A stretch of DNA of 64,000 nt from Sphingomonas xinjiangensis (lineage in GTDB: Bacteria; Pseudomonadota; Alphaproteobacteria; Sphingomonadales; Sphingomonadaceae): the NCBI RefSeq assembly GCF_014199255.1, contig NZ_JACIJF010000001.1, forward strand, positions 1 to 64,000, given 5' to 3'. The translations under genes and the position numbers were made by a program. This document shows positions 8,202 through 17,049 of the stretch, piece by piece (position 1 is the first letter of the stretch; every line of letters begins with the position of its first letter). The notes beneath the pieces were generated by a model. It was not told where the DNA came from and made no database searches. It saw only the letters and a program-made list of their open reading frames with translations.

Positions 8202-8999
8202 TTAGCGGTTGAAAGTGAAGCTGAGCGAGACACCGCCGGAGAGCTGGTTGCGCGAGCCATAGGCGCGGGTGATCGGCGAGTTCGCGGCGTCGTCGACGAG
8301 GCGGTCGTACTTCACATAGCCGTAGACGCCCCAGCGTTCGGTAAGCTGATACAGACCGGTGGCGCTGGCGCCCATGGCGTGCACGCCGCCGCCGGGGCGG
8401 AACTGGGGCAGGCCAGTCGCGGCGGACTCGCGTGCGTCGACGCTGAAATAGGCGCGCTGATATTTGCCGTCCGACAAGGCGACGCGCGGCCCGAGCGAAA
8501 AGAGCCAGCGGTCGCCGTCGCGCACGACATAATCGAGGTTCAGGTTGCTCACCAGGCCGCGATGGCCGTTCACCCCCTGGCGCACCTCCACATGCGCGCG
8601 CAGCTGGGGCGCGAGCCAGGCCTGCACGAAGCCGCCCAGCTCAACGGTGGTGCCGACTTCATCGATCGGTGCATCGACTTCGTCGCGCCGGCGGCTGCCT
8701 TCGATATTCGCGGCGGGGCCGAAGGCGAAGCTGTTGCTGCGCAGCAGCGGGATGGCGATGTTCTCATCCGCCGCTTCAAAGGCGAAGGGCTGGTCACCGC
8801 GCGTTTGCGACACGTCAATCAACGGCCGCAGCCTCAGTTCGTCCGAGCCGGGATAGCTGGGCACCCATTGCGGGCCGAGTGCCAGGCGGACGCGGCGCGG
8901 CTCACCGCCTGACGATGCTTGCTCCGACTGTGCCTGCGCCAGGCCGGGAGCGAGAAGGGCGAGGGCGGCGCAGGCGGCCGGAAGCATGAAGCGGAGCAT
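8202..8999 (-). CDS. MipA/OmpV family outer-membrane protein
   Basis: A 265-residue outer-membrane beta-barrel of the MipA/OmpV family (PF06629), often described as scaffolding proteins for murein synthesis or as porin-like proteins. The start at 8999 gives a good signal peptide (MLRFMLPAACAALALLAPG, cleavage after AQAQ). The mature N-terminus carries the family hallmark PQWVPSYPGSDELRLRPL. Alternating hydrophobic strands run to the C-terminus, which ends in LSFTFNR, close to the usual aromatic end of barrel proteins. It stands alone on its strand: about 200 bases from the TSUP gene and about 50 bases downstream of the Sel1/SPOR gene, with which it might be co-transcribed. Confidence 0.88.
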   Translation of the reverse strand: MLRFMLPAACAALALLAPGLAQAQSEQASSGGEPRRVRLALGPQWVPSYPGSDELRLRPLIDVSQTRGDQPFAFEAADENIAIPLLRSNSFAFGPAANIEGSRRRDEVDAPIDEVGTTVELGGFVQAWLAPQLRAHVEVRQGVNGHRGLVSNLNLDYVVRDGDRWLFSLGPRVALSDGKYQRAYFSVDARESAATGLPQFRPGGGVHAMGASATGLYQLTERWGVYGYVKYDRLVDDAANSPITRAYGSRNQLSGGVSLSFTFNR

Positions 9000-9046
9000 G
9001 GACCGGCAGCGTCGCAGAAGCGCCGGCCCAAGGCAATCGATTTGGT

Positions 9047-9997
9047 TCAGCGCGCGACGGGCACGCACGGGCTGACCCGGCCACAGGCGGCGGCGGCTTC
9101 GGCGCGCGAGCCAAAGGGGCCGACGAGCAATTTGGTGAGCGCACCGGTTTTCACATAATAAGGCTGGCGTCCGGCGAACCGGCCCGCGACCTTGCCCCAG
9201 AGCCGCCGGGCATTGCCGGCATCACCGAAGGCGCCAAGCTGAACCCGCCAACCGCCGTCGCGCGGCGCCGCTGCGGGGCGCGATGGCACCGGCTTGCCCG
9301 CCGGGACGGGGCTGGGCCGAGTGGCCGGAGGCATGGGCCTTGGCGCAGTGGCGCGCGGCGGCGCCTGGCGCACGGGCGCTGCTTCCTCTGCAAGCTGGAC
9401 CGGGGGAAGCGGGCGCGGGCCGCGGCTGGTATCTTGTTCCATGCGGCGGGCAAGCGCCTGACCCTTTTGCCGATCATCGAGCGGCACATATTTGTCCATC
9501 TGCGCCAGCGCCTTGGACGCGGCATCGAGCCCGGCCTGCGACGCGCGGACAGTCAGTGCATAGGCGCGCACCCAATCCTTGGCCGCGCCGTCGCCGTTGA
9601 ACAGCATGATACCCAGAACATATTGCGCGCGGGCGTCGCCGCGCGCCACGGCACGCTCGAGCCAGGGCAGCGCTTCGGGACGGCGGCCATTCTCGAACAA
9701 GGCGAGCCCGTAATTGGCCTCGGCCTGTTCATGGCCCTGACGCGCGGCGCGGCCATACCATTGTTCGGCCATCGAAAGATCGACGGGAACGCCGCGGCCC
9801 AGCTTATAAGCCTGGCCCAGGTTGAACTGCGCGTCGGCATTGCCGGCGGTGGCGGCGCCGCGCCAGCGATCGACGGCGGCACGGTAATCGCCACGCTCAT
9901 AGGCCTCGACCCCCGCCTTTACGGCATCGTCCTGGGCAAAAGCCGGCACGGCCAAGAGCAGGCCGGCGGCAGCCACGAGCATCGGCAACAACTTCAT
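9047..9997 (-). CDS. Sel1-repeat/TPR protein with C-terminal SPOR domain
   Basis: A 316-residue exported protein. The signal peptide is residues 1-21 (cleavage after AFAQ). Sel1/TPR-like repeats span about 25-150 (for example AQFNLGQAYKLGRGV and AQYVLGIMLFNGDG). A Pro/Arg/Ala linker covers about 190-245. A SPOR domain runs from about 249 to the end, opening with WRVQLGAF. SPOR domains bind denuded glycan strands of peptidoglycan at septa, so this is probably a periplasmic protein with a role in cell-wall or division biology. It is transcribed away from the parA gene, and a second TPR-SPOR protein lies on the other side of that gene pair. Confidence 0.87.
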   Translation of the reverse strand: MKLLPMLVAAAGLLLAVPAFAQDDAVKAGVEAYERGDYRAAVDRWRGAATAGNADAQFNLGQAYKLGRGVPVDLSMAEQWYGRAARQGHEQAEANYGLALFENGRRPEALPWLERAVARGDARAQYVLGIMLFNGDGAAKDWVRAYALTVRASQAGLDAASKALAQMDKYVPLDDRQKGQALARRMEQDTSRGPRPLPPVQLAEEAAPVRQAPPRATAPRPMPPATRPSPVPAGKPVPSRPAAAPRDGGWRVQLGAFGDAGNARRLWGKVAGRFAGRQPYYVKTGALTKLLVGPFGSRAEAAAACGRVSPCVPVAR

Positions 9998-10207
9998 CGT
10001 TCATCAATCCCCACGCATCGGGCGGCCGCGTTCGCGGCAACCGCGCCGATGCCCATCATCCTAGAATGCCAGTTAACCCGAGTTTGGCAAAGAATTCCTT
10101 ATCCATGATGCGCGGGCTTCGGAGCCGCGCGGGATCGGGCGTTAACCCGATCTTATGGCGCGGCGTGGCAGATACGCCGCGACGTACCAGAGAGGATCGA
10201 GGGGTTC

Positions 10208-10921
10208 ATGCGGGTTCTGGCGATGGCATCGCAGAAAGGCGGGTCGGGCAAGACGACGCTGAGCGGGCACCTGGCGGTGCAGGCGCAGCTCGCCGGCCAT
10301 GGCCCCGTGGTCATGATCGACATCGATCCGCAGGGTTCGCTGTCGGATTGGTGGAACGAACGCGAAACCGAGCTGCCGGCATTTGCCCAGACCACGGTTG
10401 CGCGGCTGGCGGCCGACCTGGAGGTGTTGCGGCAGCAAGGCTTCAAGCTGGCGGTGATCGACACCCCGCCGGCCATCACCATGGCGATCCAGAGCGTGAT
10501 CCAAGTCGCCGAGCTGATCGTGATCCCGACGCGCCCGAGCCCGCACGACCTGCGCGCCGTGGGGGCGACGGTGGACCTGTGCGAACGCGCGGGCAAGCCG
10601 CTGCTTTTCGTCGTGAACGGCGCGACGCCCAATGCACGCATTACTTCGGAAGCCGCGATCGCGTTGTCGCAGCACGGCACGGTGGCGCCGATCACCTTGC
10701 ACCACCGCACCGATTTCGCCGCGTCGATGATCGACGGGCGCACGGTGATGGAAACCGATCCCCGCGGCAAATCGGCCGCCGAAGTGGCGGCGCTTTGGAC
10801 CTATGTCTGCGACCGGCTGGAGAAGAATTTTCGCCGCACCGTGTTCACGCCGCCGACGGCGGTGGCGCATTTCGGCGCGGCACGCCCGGTCGGCGGCTTT
10901 GGCCGGCGAGTGGTGAGCTGA
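10208..10921 (+). CDS. ParA-family ATPase
   Basis: A 237-residue cytoplasmic ATPase of the ParA/MinD group. The deviant Walker A motif KGGSGKTT (about residues 10-17) follows MRVLAMASQ. The second signature IDIDPQGSLSDWW lies near 38-50. VIDTPPAIT near 93 corresponds to Walker B. ParA proteins position DNA or protein cargo through nucleotide-dependent dimerisation. The chromosomal parA/parB pair normally sits with gidA/gidB, which is not the case here, so this is an accessory ParA. The ATG at 10208 follows a GAGGATCGAGGGG leader. Two bases separate it from the downstream RHH-like gene, so the two are in one operon and probably work together. Confidence 0.9.
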   Translation: MRVLAMASQKGGSGKTTLSGHLAVQAQLAGHGPVVMIDIDPQGSLSDWWNERETELPAFAQTTVARLAADLEVLRQQGFKLAVIDTPPAITMAIQSVIQVAELIVIPTRPSPHDLRAVGATVDLCERAGKPLLFVVNGATPNARITSEAAIALSQHGTVAPITLHHRTDFAASMIDGRTVMETDPRGKSAAEVAALWTYVCDRLEKNFRRTVFTPPTAVAHFGAARPVGGFGRRVVS

Positions 10922-10922
10922 C

Positions 10923-11444
10923 ATGGCGGCGAAGATGACCAATCCCAAGCCCTTGGCCTCGCTTTCCTCCACCCTGCTCGCGCGCAAGGGACAGGCACGC
11001 CCGGCGATGCGCCCGCAAGGGTTCATCGGACTGAGCGCGACGGCGGCCCAGGAGGATCTGGGCTGGAACGACATGGGCGATGACGCCTTGTACCCCAAGT
11101 TGAATGAAGCGCCGGCGGCCGAGCCCGCGGTGCTTCAGCAACGCGAGGTACTGAGCAAGCAGTTCGCCGAGGCCGAGCCGCCTGCCGAGGCCGCCGAGCC
11201 GGCGCCCGCGCTGCCGCGCGCGACCGTGGCGCAGATCGCGCGCGACGTTTCGGCCCGAACGACCAAGGCAGCCTTTACGCTGCGGCTCGACCAGCAGCGC
11301 CACTTGCGGCTCCGTTTGGCGTCGGCGGTGACGCGGCGGTCGGCGCAGCAGCTGGTGTGCCAGGCACTCGATCAATTTCTTGAATCGCTGACCGATGTCG
11401 AGGCGCTGGCGCGTCAGGCCGGACCGGCAAACGCCAAGGCGTGA
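10923..11444 (+). CDS. Ribbon-helix-helix-like partner of ParA
   Basis: A 173-residue protein of unknown function directly after parA. The N-terminal half is disordered-looking (Pro, Ala and Glu rich; GWNDMGDDALYPKL near residue 45). The C-terminal part (about 115-155) begins FTLRLDQQRHLRLRL and continues with RRSAQQLVCQALDQFL, a strand followed by two helices as in ribbon-helix-helix DNA-binding folds. By position it may be the ParB-like partner or cargo adaptor of the ParA ATPase; this is inference. Its stop overlaps the in-frame GTG that precedes the next gene, giving a three-gene run with the TPR-SPOR protein. Confidence 0.7.
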   Translation: MAAKMTNPKPLASLSSTLLARKGQARPAMRPQGFIGLSATAAQEDLGWNDMGDDALYPKLNEAPAAEPAVLQQREVLSKQFAEAEPPAEAAEPAPALPRATVAQIARDVSARTTKAAFTLRLDQQRHLRLRLASAVTRRSAQQLVCQALDQFLESLTDVEALARQAGPANAKA

Positions 11445-11455
11445 AGGACAGGACC

Positions 11456-12799
11456 ATGAACATCCGCAAGATCAAGCTCGGACTTTCCGCGCTCGCACTG
11501 AGCGGCGCTGCCGTTGCGGTGCTGGCATCGCAGGGGCTGGGCATCTCCGCCTTCGCCGCCGATGCGCCGAGTGCCAAGAAGGCGGCGGCCGAGGCCAAGG
11601 CGGCGCGCAAGGCGCTGGCCAAGCGCCAGGGCGACAAGGCCGTGCACCATGCCGAGCTGGCAGTAGCGAACGATCCGGCGAACGGCGCGTATCGCGCGCT
11701 GCTGGGCCAGGCCTATCTGCTCGCCGGGCGCTTCGCGTCGGCGGCGCAGGCGCTCGGCGATGCCAGTGCGCTGAACCCGCAGGATGGCGCGGTGGCGCTC
11801 AACCTGTCGCTCGCCAAGATCGCCCAGGGCGACTGGGCCGGCGCGCGCGCGACGCTGAGCGCGAACGCTGAACGCATCCCGGCGAGCGACCGCGGGCTGG
11901 CCTTTGCGCTGGCAGGCGACCCCGTCACCGCCGTCGACATCCTGATGCCGGCGGCGCGCGATGCGAGCGCGACCGCCAAGACCCGCCAGAACCTGGCGCT
12001 GGCCATGGCACTGACCGGGCGGTGGAAGGAAGCGGCCGAGATCGCGTCGATGGATATGTCGCCGGACCAGCTTCAAACGCGCATTGCCGAGTGGATGCAG
12101 TTCGCGCGGCCGACCAACGCCTATGATCAGGTTGCGGCGCTGCTGAATGTCCGCCCGGTGGAAGATGCCGGGCAGCCCGTGGCGTTGGCGCTGTCGCAGC
12201 AGCCCGATGTGGCGGTTGCCGCTGCGGCGCCGGCTGCCTCGTCGGTCGATCAGTTCATGCCCGGCATGCCTTCGGCTGCCGCGGTTGCGGAGGCTGCGCC
12301 GGTGGAAGCGCCGGCCGAAGCCGCGCCCGAGCCGGTCCAGGTTGCCGGCACCGGCGCCCAGGTGGTGCTTGGTGCCCGCAGCGAGATGGTCCAGCCGGTC
12401 GCCGCGCCGCGCCCGGCACCTGCGCGCGTGGCCAAGCCGGTGCGCGTCGCCAGAGCGGCGGCGGAGAAGAAGCCGGCGGTTGCCGAGCGCGTGGCGCGCC
12501 GGCCGGGCAATTATGTGGTGCAGCTGGGCGCCTATCCCAACGCCGCGGTCGCGCGCGATGGCTGGGCTCGCTATGCGCGACGCGTTCCGGCGCTTGCCGG
12601 CGTGACGCCGCAGGGGATGAACGTCTCCACTCGCGCGGGCAATTTCTACCGGCTGTCGGTGGGCGGCTTCGCCCGGCAGGACGCGGCGTCGCTGTGCGGG
12701 CAAGTGCGCGCACGCGGCGGCAACTGCTTCGTGCGCGCACAGGCCGGCGACCAGGTCGCCGCCTGGGTGAAGGGCGGGACGCAGGTCGCGTCGCGCTGA
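11456..12799 (+). CDS. TPR protein with C-terminal SPOR domain
   Basis: A 447-residue exported protein. A signal or anchor sequence spans about 1-35 (LGLSALALSGAAVAVLA, then AFAAD). TPR repeats follow (about 40-200, for example AYRALLGQAYLLAGRF and VALNLSLAKIAQGDW). A long Ala/Pro/Val linker covers about 240-350. The SPOR domain covers about 352-430 (NYVVQLGAYPN, then NFYRLSVGGF). The ATG at 11456 has GAAGGACAGG upstream; an in-frame GTG at 11441 overlaps the previous stop. It is third in the parA operon and has the same architecture as the divergent protein at 9047-9997, so two SPOR proteins bracket the ParA pair. A role in septal or polar cell-wall biology is inferred. Confidence 0.85.
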   Translation: MNIRKIKLGLSALALSGAAVAVLASQGLGISAFAADAPSAKKAAAEAKAARKALAKRQGDKAVHHAELAVANDPANGAYRALLGQAYLLAGRFASAAQALGDASALNPQDGAVALNLSLAKIAQGDWAGARATLSANAERIPASDRGLAFALAGDPVTAVDILMPAARDASATAKTRQNLALAMALTGRWKEAAEIASMDMSPDQLQTRIAEWMQFARPTNAYDQVAALLNVRPVEDAGQPVALALSQQPDVAVAAAAPAASSVDQFMPGMPSAAAVAEAAPVEAPAEAAPEPVQVAGTGAQVVLGARSEMVQPVAAPRPAPARVAKPVRVARAAAEKKPAVAERVARRPGNYVVQLGAYPNAAVARDGWARYARRVPALAGVTPQGMNVSTRAGNFYRLSVGGFARQDAASLCGQVRARGGNCFVRAQAGDQVAAWVKGGTQVASR

Positions 12800-12806
12800 G
12801 CCTGGC

Positions 12807-12828
12807 CCCTTCCTGTGAACAGGAAGGG
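12807..12828. terminator. Terminator hairpin between convergent genes
   Basis: Perfect 9-base stem CCCTTCCTG / CAGGAAGGG with a TGAA loop, placed 8 bases after the TPR-SPOR gene and 9 bases before the stop of the minus-strand dihydroorotase-like gene. Likely ends transcription from both sides. Confidence 0.65.
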
Positions 12829-12836
12829 CTGGCGCG

Positions 12837-14057
12837 TCAGGTGATCGGCGTGCCGCCCTTGTATAGGGCGAGCACCTTGCCCTGTACCGGCAGGCCGTCG
12901 AACGGCGTGTTGCCGGCGCGCGCGGCCATGCGGGTGCTGTCGATCAGCCAGGGCGAATCGGGATCAAGCACTACCAAGTCGGCAGGCTTGCCGGCTTCCA
13001 GCGTGCCGCCGTTGAGCCCCAGGATACGCGCCGGATTCGCGGCGAGCAGCGCGAATAGCCGCTCCATTGGCAGCACGCCGTCGCGCATCAAGCCGAGGCT
13101 CAGCGCGAGCAGCGTGCCGGCGCCCGACATCCCGGGCTCGGCATCGGCGAAGGGCAGGCGCTTTTCCTCGGGGCCGCGCGGGTCGTGGCCGGAGGAAAGC
13201 ACGTCGACCGTGCCGTCGCGCACCGCTTGGCGCGCAGCCTGGCGATCGCTTTCGTCGCGCAACGGCGGAGAGAGCCGGGCATAGGTGCGGAAGTCGCTAA
13301 CGGCGATGTCGGAGAGGAGGAAATGTGCGGGCGTGATGCCGCAAGTGACGCGGACGCCGCGGCGTTTGGCTGCGCGGACCAGGTCGAAGCCCGCCGCCGT
13401 GGTTACCTGACGGATGTGGATGCGGGCCCCGGTCTCCTCGGCCAGCATCAGGTCGCGGGCGATGGCGAGCGCTTCGGCGATGGCGGGTGCCGCCGGAAGG
13501 CCCAGCCGGGTGGCAGTCTCACCCTCGGTCGCGGCGATGCCGTCGGTCAGCCCGCCATCCTCGGCATGCGTCACTACGGTCATGCCGCAATCACGGGCAT
13601 AAGCCAGCACCTTGCGCATGGTGCCCGACGACGCGATCCAGCGCCGCCCGGTGGCGACCGCGCGGGCGCCGGCCGAGGCGTTGAGCGCCATTTCGGCCAG
13701 ATCGGTGCCCTGCAAACCCTGCGTCGCGGCGGCGATCGGGTGGACCCAGAGTGCGGGCTTCCCCGACAGCGCGGCGCGGCGGACGATGCCGGGATCGTCG
13801 AGAACGGGCGATTGGTCGGGCATGAGGCCGACCCGGGCGATCCCGCCAGCGCGGCACGCCGCGCGATCCACAGCGAAGACTCCGAGATCGACAAGGGCGG
13901 GGGCGAGCGTCTTGCCGGAGAGATCGACGCGCTGCACGTCGTCGGGAATCTCGAAAGCGCCGGATGCGACGATTGTCTCGCCGTCGATCAGCAGGTCGCC
14001 AGGGCGTGCGCCGGCCACGGGGCAAACCAGCCGGGCATTGGTGAAGACGGTCTTCAT
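12837..14057 (-). CDS. pyrC': Dihydroorotase-like protein, probably inactive (pseudo-DHOase)
   Basis: A 406-residue amidohydrolase of the dihydroorotase family, paired with aspartate carbamoyltransferase. It lacks key catalytic features. The metal-binding HxH that normally follows the first barrel strand is replaced: here the segment reads [12 protein letters not shown] (53-64), with Gly59 and Phe61 at the His positions. The usual TDHAPH segment is SSGHDPRG, so the catalytic Asp is also missing. THAED near 180 is kept. This pattern matches the non-catalytic DHOase homologues (PyrC', also called PyrX) that form a structural dodecamer with ATCase in Pseudomonas. An active dihydroorotase must then be encoded elsewhere. 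Its ATG overlaps the pyrB stop by four bases (ATGA), so it is translationally coupled to pyrB. Confidence 0.88.
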   Translation of the reverse strand: MKTVFTNARLVCPVAGARPGDLLIDGETIVASGAFEIPDDVQRVDLSGKTLAPALVDLGVFAVDRAACRAGGIARVGLMPDQSPVLDDPGIVRRAALSGKPALWVHPIAAATQGLQGTDLAEMALNASAGARAVATGRRWIASSGTMRKVLAYARDCGMTVVTHAEDGGLTDGIAATEGETATRLGLPAAPAIAEALAIARDLMLAEETGARIHIRQVTTAAGFDLVRAAKRRGVRVTCGITPAHFLLSDIAVSDFRTYARLSPPLRDESDRQAARQAVRDGTVDVLSSGHDPRGPEEKRLPFADAEPGMSGAGTLLALSLGLMRDGVLPMERLFALLAANPARILGLNGGTLEAGKPADLVVLDPDSPWLIDSTRMAARAGNTPFDGLPVQGKVLALYKGGTPIT

Positions 14058-15043
14058 GCCCAACCCTCCACGCCGCGCGCTCTTCGCGTCAGCACGTCGA
14101 GGCACGCCATGCGGACGGCAACGCCCATCTCGACCTGCTCGGTGATCGCGCTGCGCTCCGGATGGTCGGCGACGCTCGAATCGATCTCGACCCCGCGGTT
14201 CATCGGACCCGGGTGCATGATCAGCGCGTCGGGCTTGGCGCGGGCGAGGCGCTCGGGAGTGAGGCCGTAGCGCAAATGGAATTCGCGGGTGGAAGGGATG
14301 TAACCCCCGGCCATGCGCTCATTCTGGACGCGCAGCATCATCACCACATCGGCGCCATCCAGGGCTTCGTCGAAGTCGGTGAAGGGCTGGACGTACATCC
14401 GCTCGATCGCGGCAGGCATCAGCGTGGGCGGCGCGACGACGCGAACTTCGGCGGCGAGCGCGGTGAGCGAGAGCATGTTGGAGCGCGCAACCCGGCTGTG
14501 GAGGATGTCGCCGCAGATCACCACGCGCTGCCCGCCGATGCGGCCGCGACGGCGGCGGATGGTGAGCGCATCGAGCAGTGCTTGCGTCGGATGTTCGTGC
14601 CAGCCATCGCCCGCGTTGAGTACCGGGCAATCCACCTTCTGCGCGATGAGGTCGACCGCGCCGGAACTGGAATGGCGGATGACGATCACGTCGGCGCGCA
14701 TCGCATTGAGCGTCACGGCGGTGTCGATCAGGGTCTCGCCCTTTTTCACGCTCGACTGGGCGGCGTGCATGTTGACCACGTCGGCGCCCAGCCGCTTGCC
14801 GGCAATCTCGAACGAAAGCAGGGTGCGTGTCGAGTTTTCAAAGAAGGCGTTGATCTGAGTCAGGCCTTCGAGACGCTTGTCGCTCTTGGCGCGAGTACGG
14901 TTGGCTTCGACCCAGCGTTCCGCCTCGTCGAGGAGGAAGGTGATCTCGTGCGGCTGAAGGCCGGCGATGCCGGTCAGGTGCCGGTGCGGGAACGCGGCGC
15001 GGCCGGGAAGCTGCGCTGCGGGGCTGTGATCGGAGGGTCGCAT
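14054..15043 (-). CDS. pyrB: Aspartate carbamoyltransferase catalytic subunit
   Basis: A 329-residue ATCase, the committed step of pyrimidine synthesis: carbamoyl phosphate plus aspartate gives carbamoyl aspartate. Carbamoyl-phosphate motif FFENSTRT, followed by [12 protein letters not shown]. Also [25 protein letters not shown] and the C-terminal HPGPMNRG, all typical. The start at 15043 (MRPSDHS) gives the usual length; a longer frame upstream looks non-coding. It is first in a two-gene operon with the pseudo-DHOase, which fits the class of ATCase that assembles with a DHOase homologue rather than with PyrI. Confidence 0.96.
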   Translation of the reverse strand: MRPSDHSPAAQLPGRAAFPHRHLTGIAGLQPHEITFLLDEAERWVEANRTRAKSDKRLEGLTQINAFFENSTRTLLSFEIAGKRLGADVVNMHAAQSSVKKGETLIDTAVTLNAMRADVIVIRHSSSGAVDLIAQKVDCPVLNAGDGWHEHPTQALLDALTIRRRRGRIGGQRVVICGDILHSRVARSNMLSLTALAAEVRVVAPPTLMPAAIERMYVQPFTDFDEALDGADVVMMLRVQNERMAGGYIPSTREFHLRYGLTPERLARAKPDALIMHPGPMNRGVEIDSSVADHPERSAITEQVEMGVAVRMACLDVLTRRARGVEGWA

Positions 15044-15195
15044 TAAAGCCGCCGGGTAGCGGGGCAGGGCTGCGCGCGCAAGCGATCGGTCGGTTTCCGC
15101 GCAGATCGGCGACGAGAAGGTGGGAACCGAGCAGGCGCGTCGAAGCTTACAGAAGCGGGTCGCACCGTATGTTCGCAACCACGCGGAGGGTCCAT

Positions 15196-15441
15196 ATGCC
15201 TGTGTTCCAGTTGCAGCTGCGCGACGGAGACGTCGAGCCTGCCAAGACAATCGACTTGCCGGATGCCGATCAGGCGCGCCTGCATGCGATCCGATATGTA
15301 GGCGAAGCGCTGACGGTGAAGCCGGAGCGGGTGATCGGGCACGATCTGCGAGTGGAAGTGAGCACGGCCGACGGGCTGTTGTTGTTCAGCGTGATCGTGA
15401 TCGGCGTTCAATCGGCCGCGGCCCAACTGGATCGTATCTGA
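15196..15441 (+). CDS. DUF6894-family small protein
   Basis: An 81-residue cytoplasmic protein resembling the DUF6894 family, frequent in alphaproteobacteria and of unknown function. It begins [12 protein letters not shown] and has the conserved middle [20 protein letters not shown], ending with a beta-rich segment ([11 protein letters not shown]). The ATG at 15196 is chosen because GGAGGG lies five bases upstream. It diverges from pyrB and is followed 10 bases later by the alpha/beta hydrolase, so the two may be co-transcribed. Confidence 0.7.
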   Translation: MPVFQLQLRDGDVEPAKTIDLPDADQARLHAIRYVGEALTVKPERVIGHDLRVEVSTADGLLLFSVIVIGVQSAAAQLDRI

Positions 15442-15451
15442 AGGAAGCGGA

Positions 15452-16441
15452 ATGACGCGACTATGGTTGGGTGTGGCGGCAGTGCTGCTAGCCGGAGCGG
15501 CGCATGCGCAGACGGTGCCGCTGGGCGCCGATCTTGAGCGGTTCGAGTATCCGTATCCGGTGCGCTGGTTCGAGACGCAATCGCAGAGCGAATCGGTTCG
15601 GATGGCGTATCTCGACGTCGCGCCGACGGCCACGCCGAACGGTACGACGCTGGTGCTGCTGCATGGCAAGAATTTCTGCGCGGCGACCTGGGGCGAGACG
15701 ATCCGGGGGATGGCGGCGCAAGGCTATCGAGTAATCGCGCCGGATCAGGTCGGGTTCTGCAAATCGTCCAAGCCGGCGGGGTACCAGTACAGCTTTCATG
15801 CGCTTGCCGACTTGACACGCGGACTGCTGAGGCAGGCGGGCGTGAGCAAGGTGGTGCTGGTCGGGCACTCCACGGGCGGGGTGCTGGGTGTGCGATTCGC
15901 GCTGCTGCATCCGGAACTGGTCGAGCGGCTGGTGCTGGTGAACCCGCTGGGTCTGAACGATACGCTGGCAGAAGGCGTGCCGTACACCGAGCTGGGCAAG
16001 CTGCGTGCGGAAGAGGCGAAGACCAGCGCCGCGTCGATCAAGGCGTACCAGCTGAAGAACTATTATAACGGCGTGTGGCGCGCCGACTATGATCGCTGGG
16101 TCACGATGCTGGCAGGGCAATATGCAGGTCCGGGTGGCGACAAGGTGCGCGAGGCGCAGGCACGGCTTTCGGACATGATCGAGACGCAGCCGGTCGCGGC
16201 GGAGCTGGGGCGGCTAAAGGTTCCGACGACGCTGATCATCGGGCAGACGGACAAGACCGCCTTCCGCGCGAACACCGCGCCCGAACCTGCCAAGGTGCGG
16301 ATGGTGCCGCAGGCAGCCGAGGATGCAGTGAAGCGGATCCCCGGCGCGACTCTGATGCGGCTCGACGGGCTGGGGCATTCGCCGCAGGTGGAGAATCCCG
16401 CGCGGTTTCAGCAGGTCTTGATGGCGGCGCTCGAACGTTGA
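15452..16441 (+). CDS. Secreted alpha/beta hydrolase
   Basis: A 329-residue alpha/beta-hydrolase-fold enzyme with a signal peptide (about residues 1-20, cleavage after AHAQ). The oxyanion-hole motif LLHGKNF is near residue 70. The nucleophile elbow is GHSTGG near 140, the acid is probably in LIIGQTDKTAF, and the catalytic His is in LDGLGHSPQVENP near the end. The substrate is unknown; family members include esterases, epoxide hydrolases and haloalkane dehalogenases. It follows the DUF6894 gene on the same strand and converges with ruvX, three bases apart. Confidence 0.88.
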   Translation: MTRLWLGVAAVLLAGAAHAQTVPLGADLERFEYPYPVRWFETQSQSESVRMAYLDVAPTATPNGTTLVLLHGKNFCAATWGETIRGMAAQGYRVIAPDQVGFCKSSKPAGYQYSFHALADLTRGLLRQAGVSKVVLVGHSTGGVLGVRFALLHPELVERLVLVNPLGLNDTLAEGVPYTELGKLRAEEAKTSAASIKAYQLKNYYNGVWRADYDRWVTMLAGQYAGPGGDKVREAQARLSDMIETQPVAAELGRLKVPTTLIIGQTDKTAFRANTAPEPAKVRMVPQAAEDAVKRIPGATLMRLDGLGHSPQVENPARFQQVLMAALER

Positions 16442-16444
16442 TGC

Positions 16445-16906
16445 TCAGACGTTGACCAACCGGTCGATCGCCGCCTGAAGGATGTGCGCGGCGGCCATGT
16501 TGTCGACCATCTCGGCACGGCGGGCGCGGCTGAAATCCTGTTCGATCAGCGTGCGCTCGACCGCCACAGTGGACCAGCGTTCGTCCCACAGCAGGATAGG
16601 AAGTCCCACGTCGTCGAGGTTGCGTGCGAAGGCTCGGGTCGACTGCGTGCGCGGGCTGTCGGTGCCATCAAGGTTCAGGGGGAGGCCGATGATGAGGCCC
16701 TTCACCGACTGGGCGGCGATGAGGGTGGCGAGTTCGGCCTTGTCTTTTGTGAACTTGGTGCGGCGGACCAGGTGGGCGGGGGAGGCGAAGCTCCAGCCGG
16801 CATCACACAGTGCCGTGCCGATCGTCTTGGTGCCGACATCGAGGCCGAGCAGGCGGCCGCCCGTGGGGAGTGCGGCGTGGAAGGCGGCGGCGTCGGTGGT
16901 GATCAT
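16445..16906 (-). CDS. ruvX: Putative Holliday junction resolvase / pre-16S rRNA nuclease
   Basis: A 153-residue YqgF-family RNase H-fold nuclease. In E. coli it is essential and processes the 5' end of pre-16S rRNA; it was first annotated as a Holliday junction resolvase. Motifs: [17 protein letters not shown] with the first catalytic Asp, GLPLNLDG, and [14 protein letters not shown] with the second acidic pair; [11 protein letters not shown] is near the C-terminus. Length is normal. In sphingomonads it often lies near pyrB; here it is separated from pyrB by two plus-strand genes. Confidence 0.93.
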   Translation of the reverse strand: MITTDAAAFHAALPTGGRLLGLDVGTKTIGTALCDAGWSFASPAHLVRRTKFTKDKAELATLIAAQSVKGLIIGLPLNLDGTDSPRTQSTRAFARNLDDVGLPILLWDERWSTVAVERTLIEQDFSRARRAEMVDNMAAAHILQAAIDRLVNV

Positions 16907-16920
16907 GGGGTGGCGCTAGC

Positions 16921-17049
16921 AAATCCTCCCCGGCACGGGGAGGGGGGCTGCGCATGCTAGCGCGTGATGGAAGGGGCTTTCGGCAAGCGTAAGGCCATCA
17001 GGAGGGCCCCTCCACCATGCTTAGCATGGTCCCATGTGGGGGAGGATTT
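16921..17049. repeat. Palindromic intergenic mosaic element
   Basis: About 129 bases bounded by an 11-base perfect terminal inverted repeat (AAATCCTCCCC ... GGGGAGGATTT) and holding an internal perfect hairpin (ACCATGC TTA GCATGGT at 17014-17030). Such elements are common between genes in sphingomonads. It fills the gap between ruvX and the DUF3089 gene and abuts the latter's stop codon. Confidence 0.75.
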
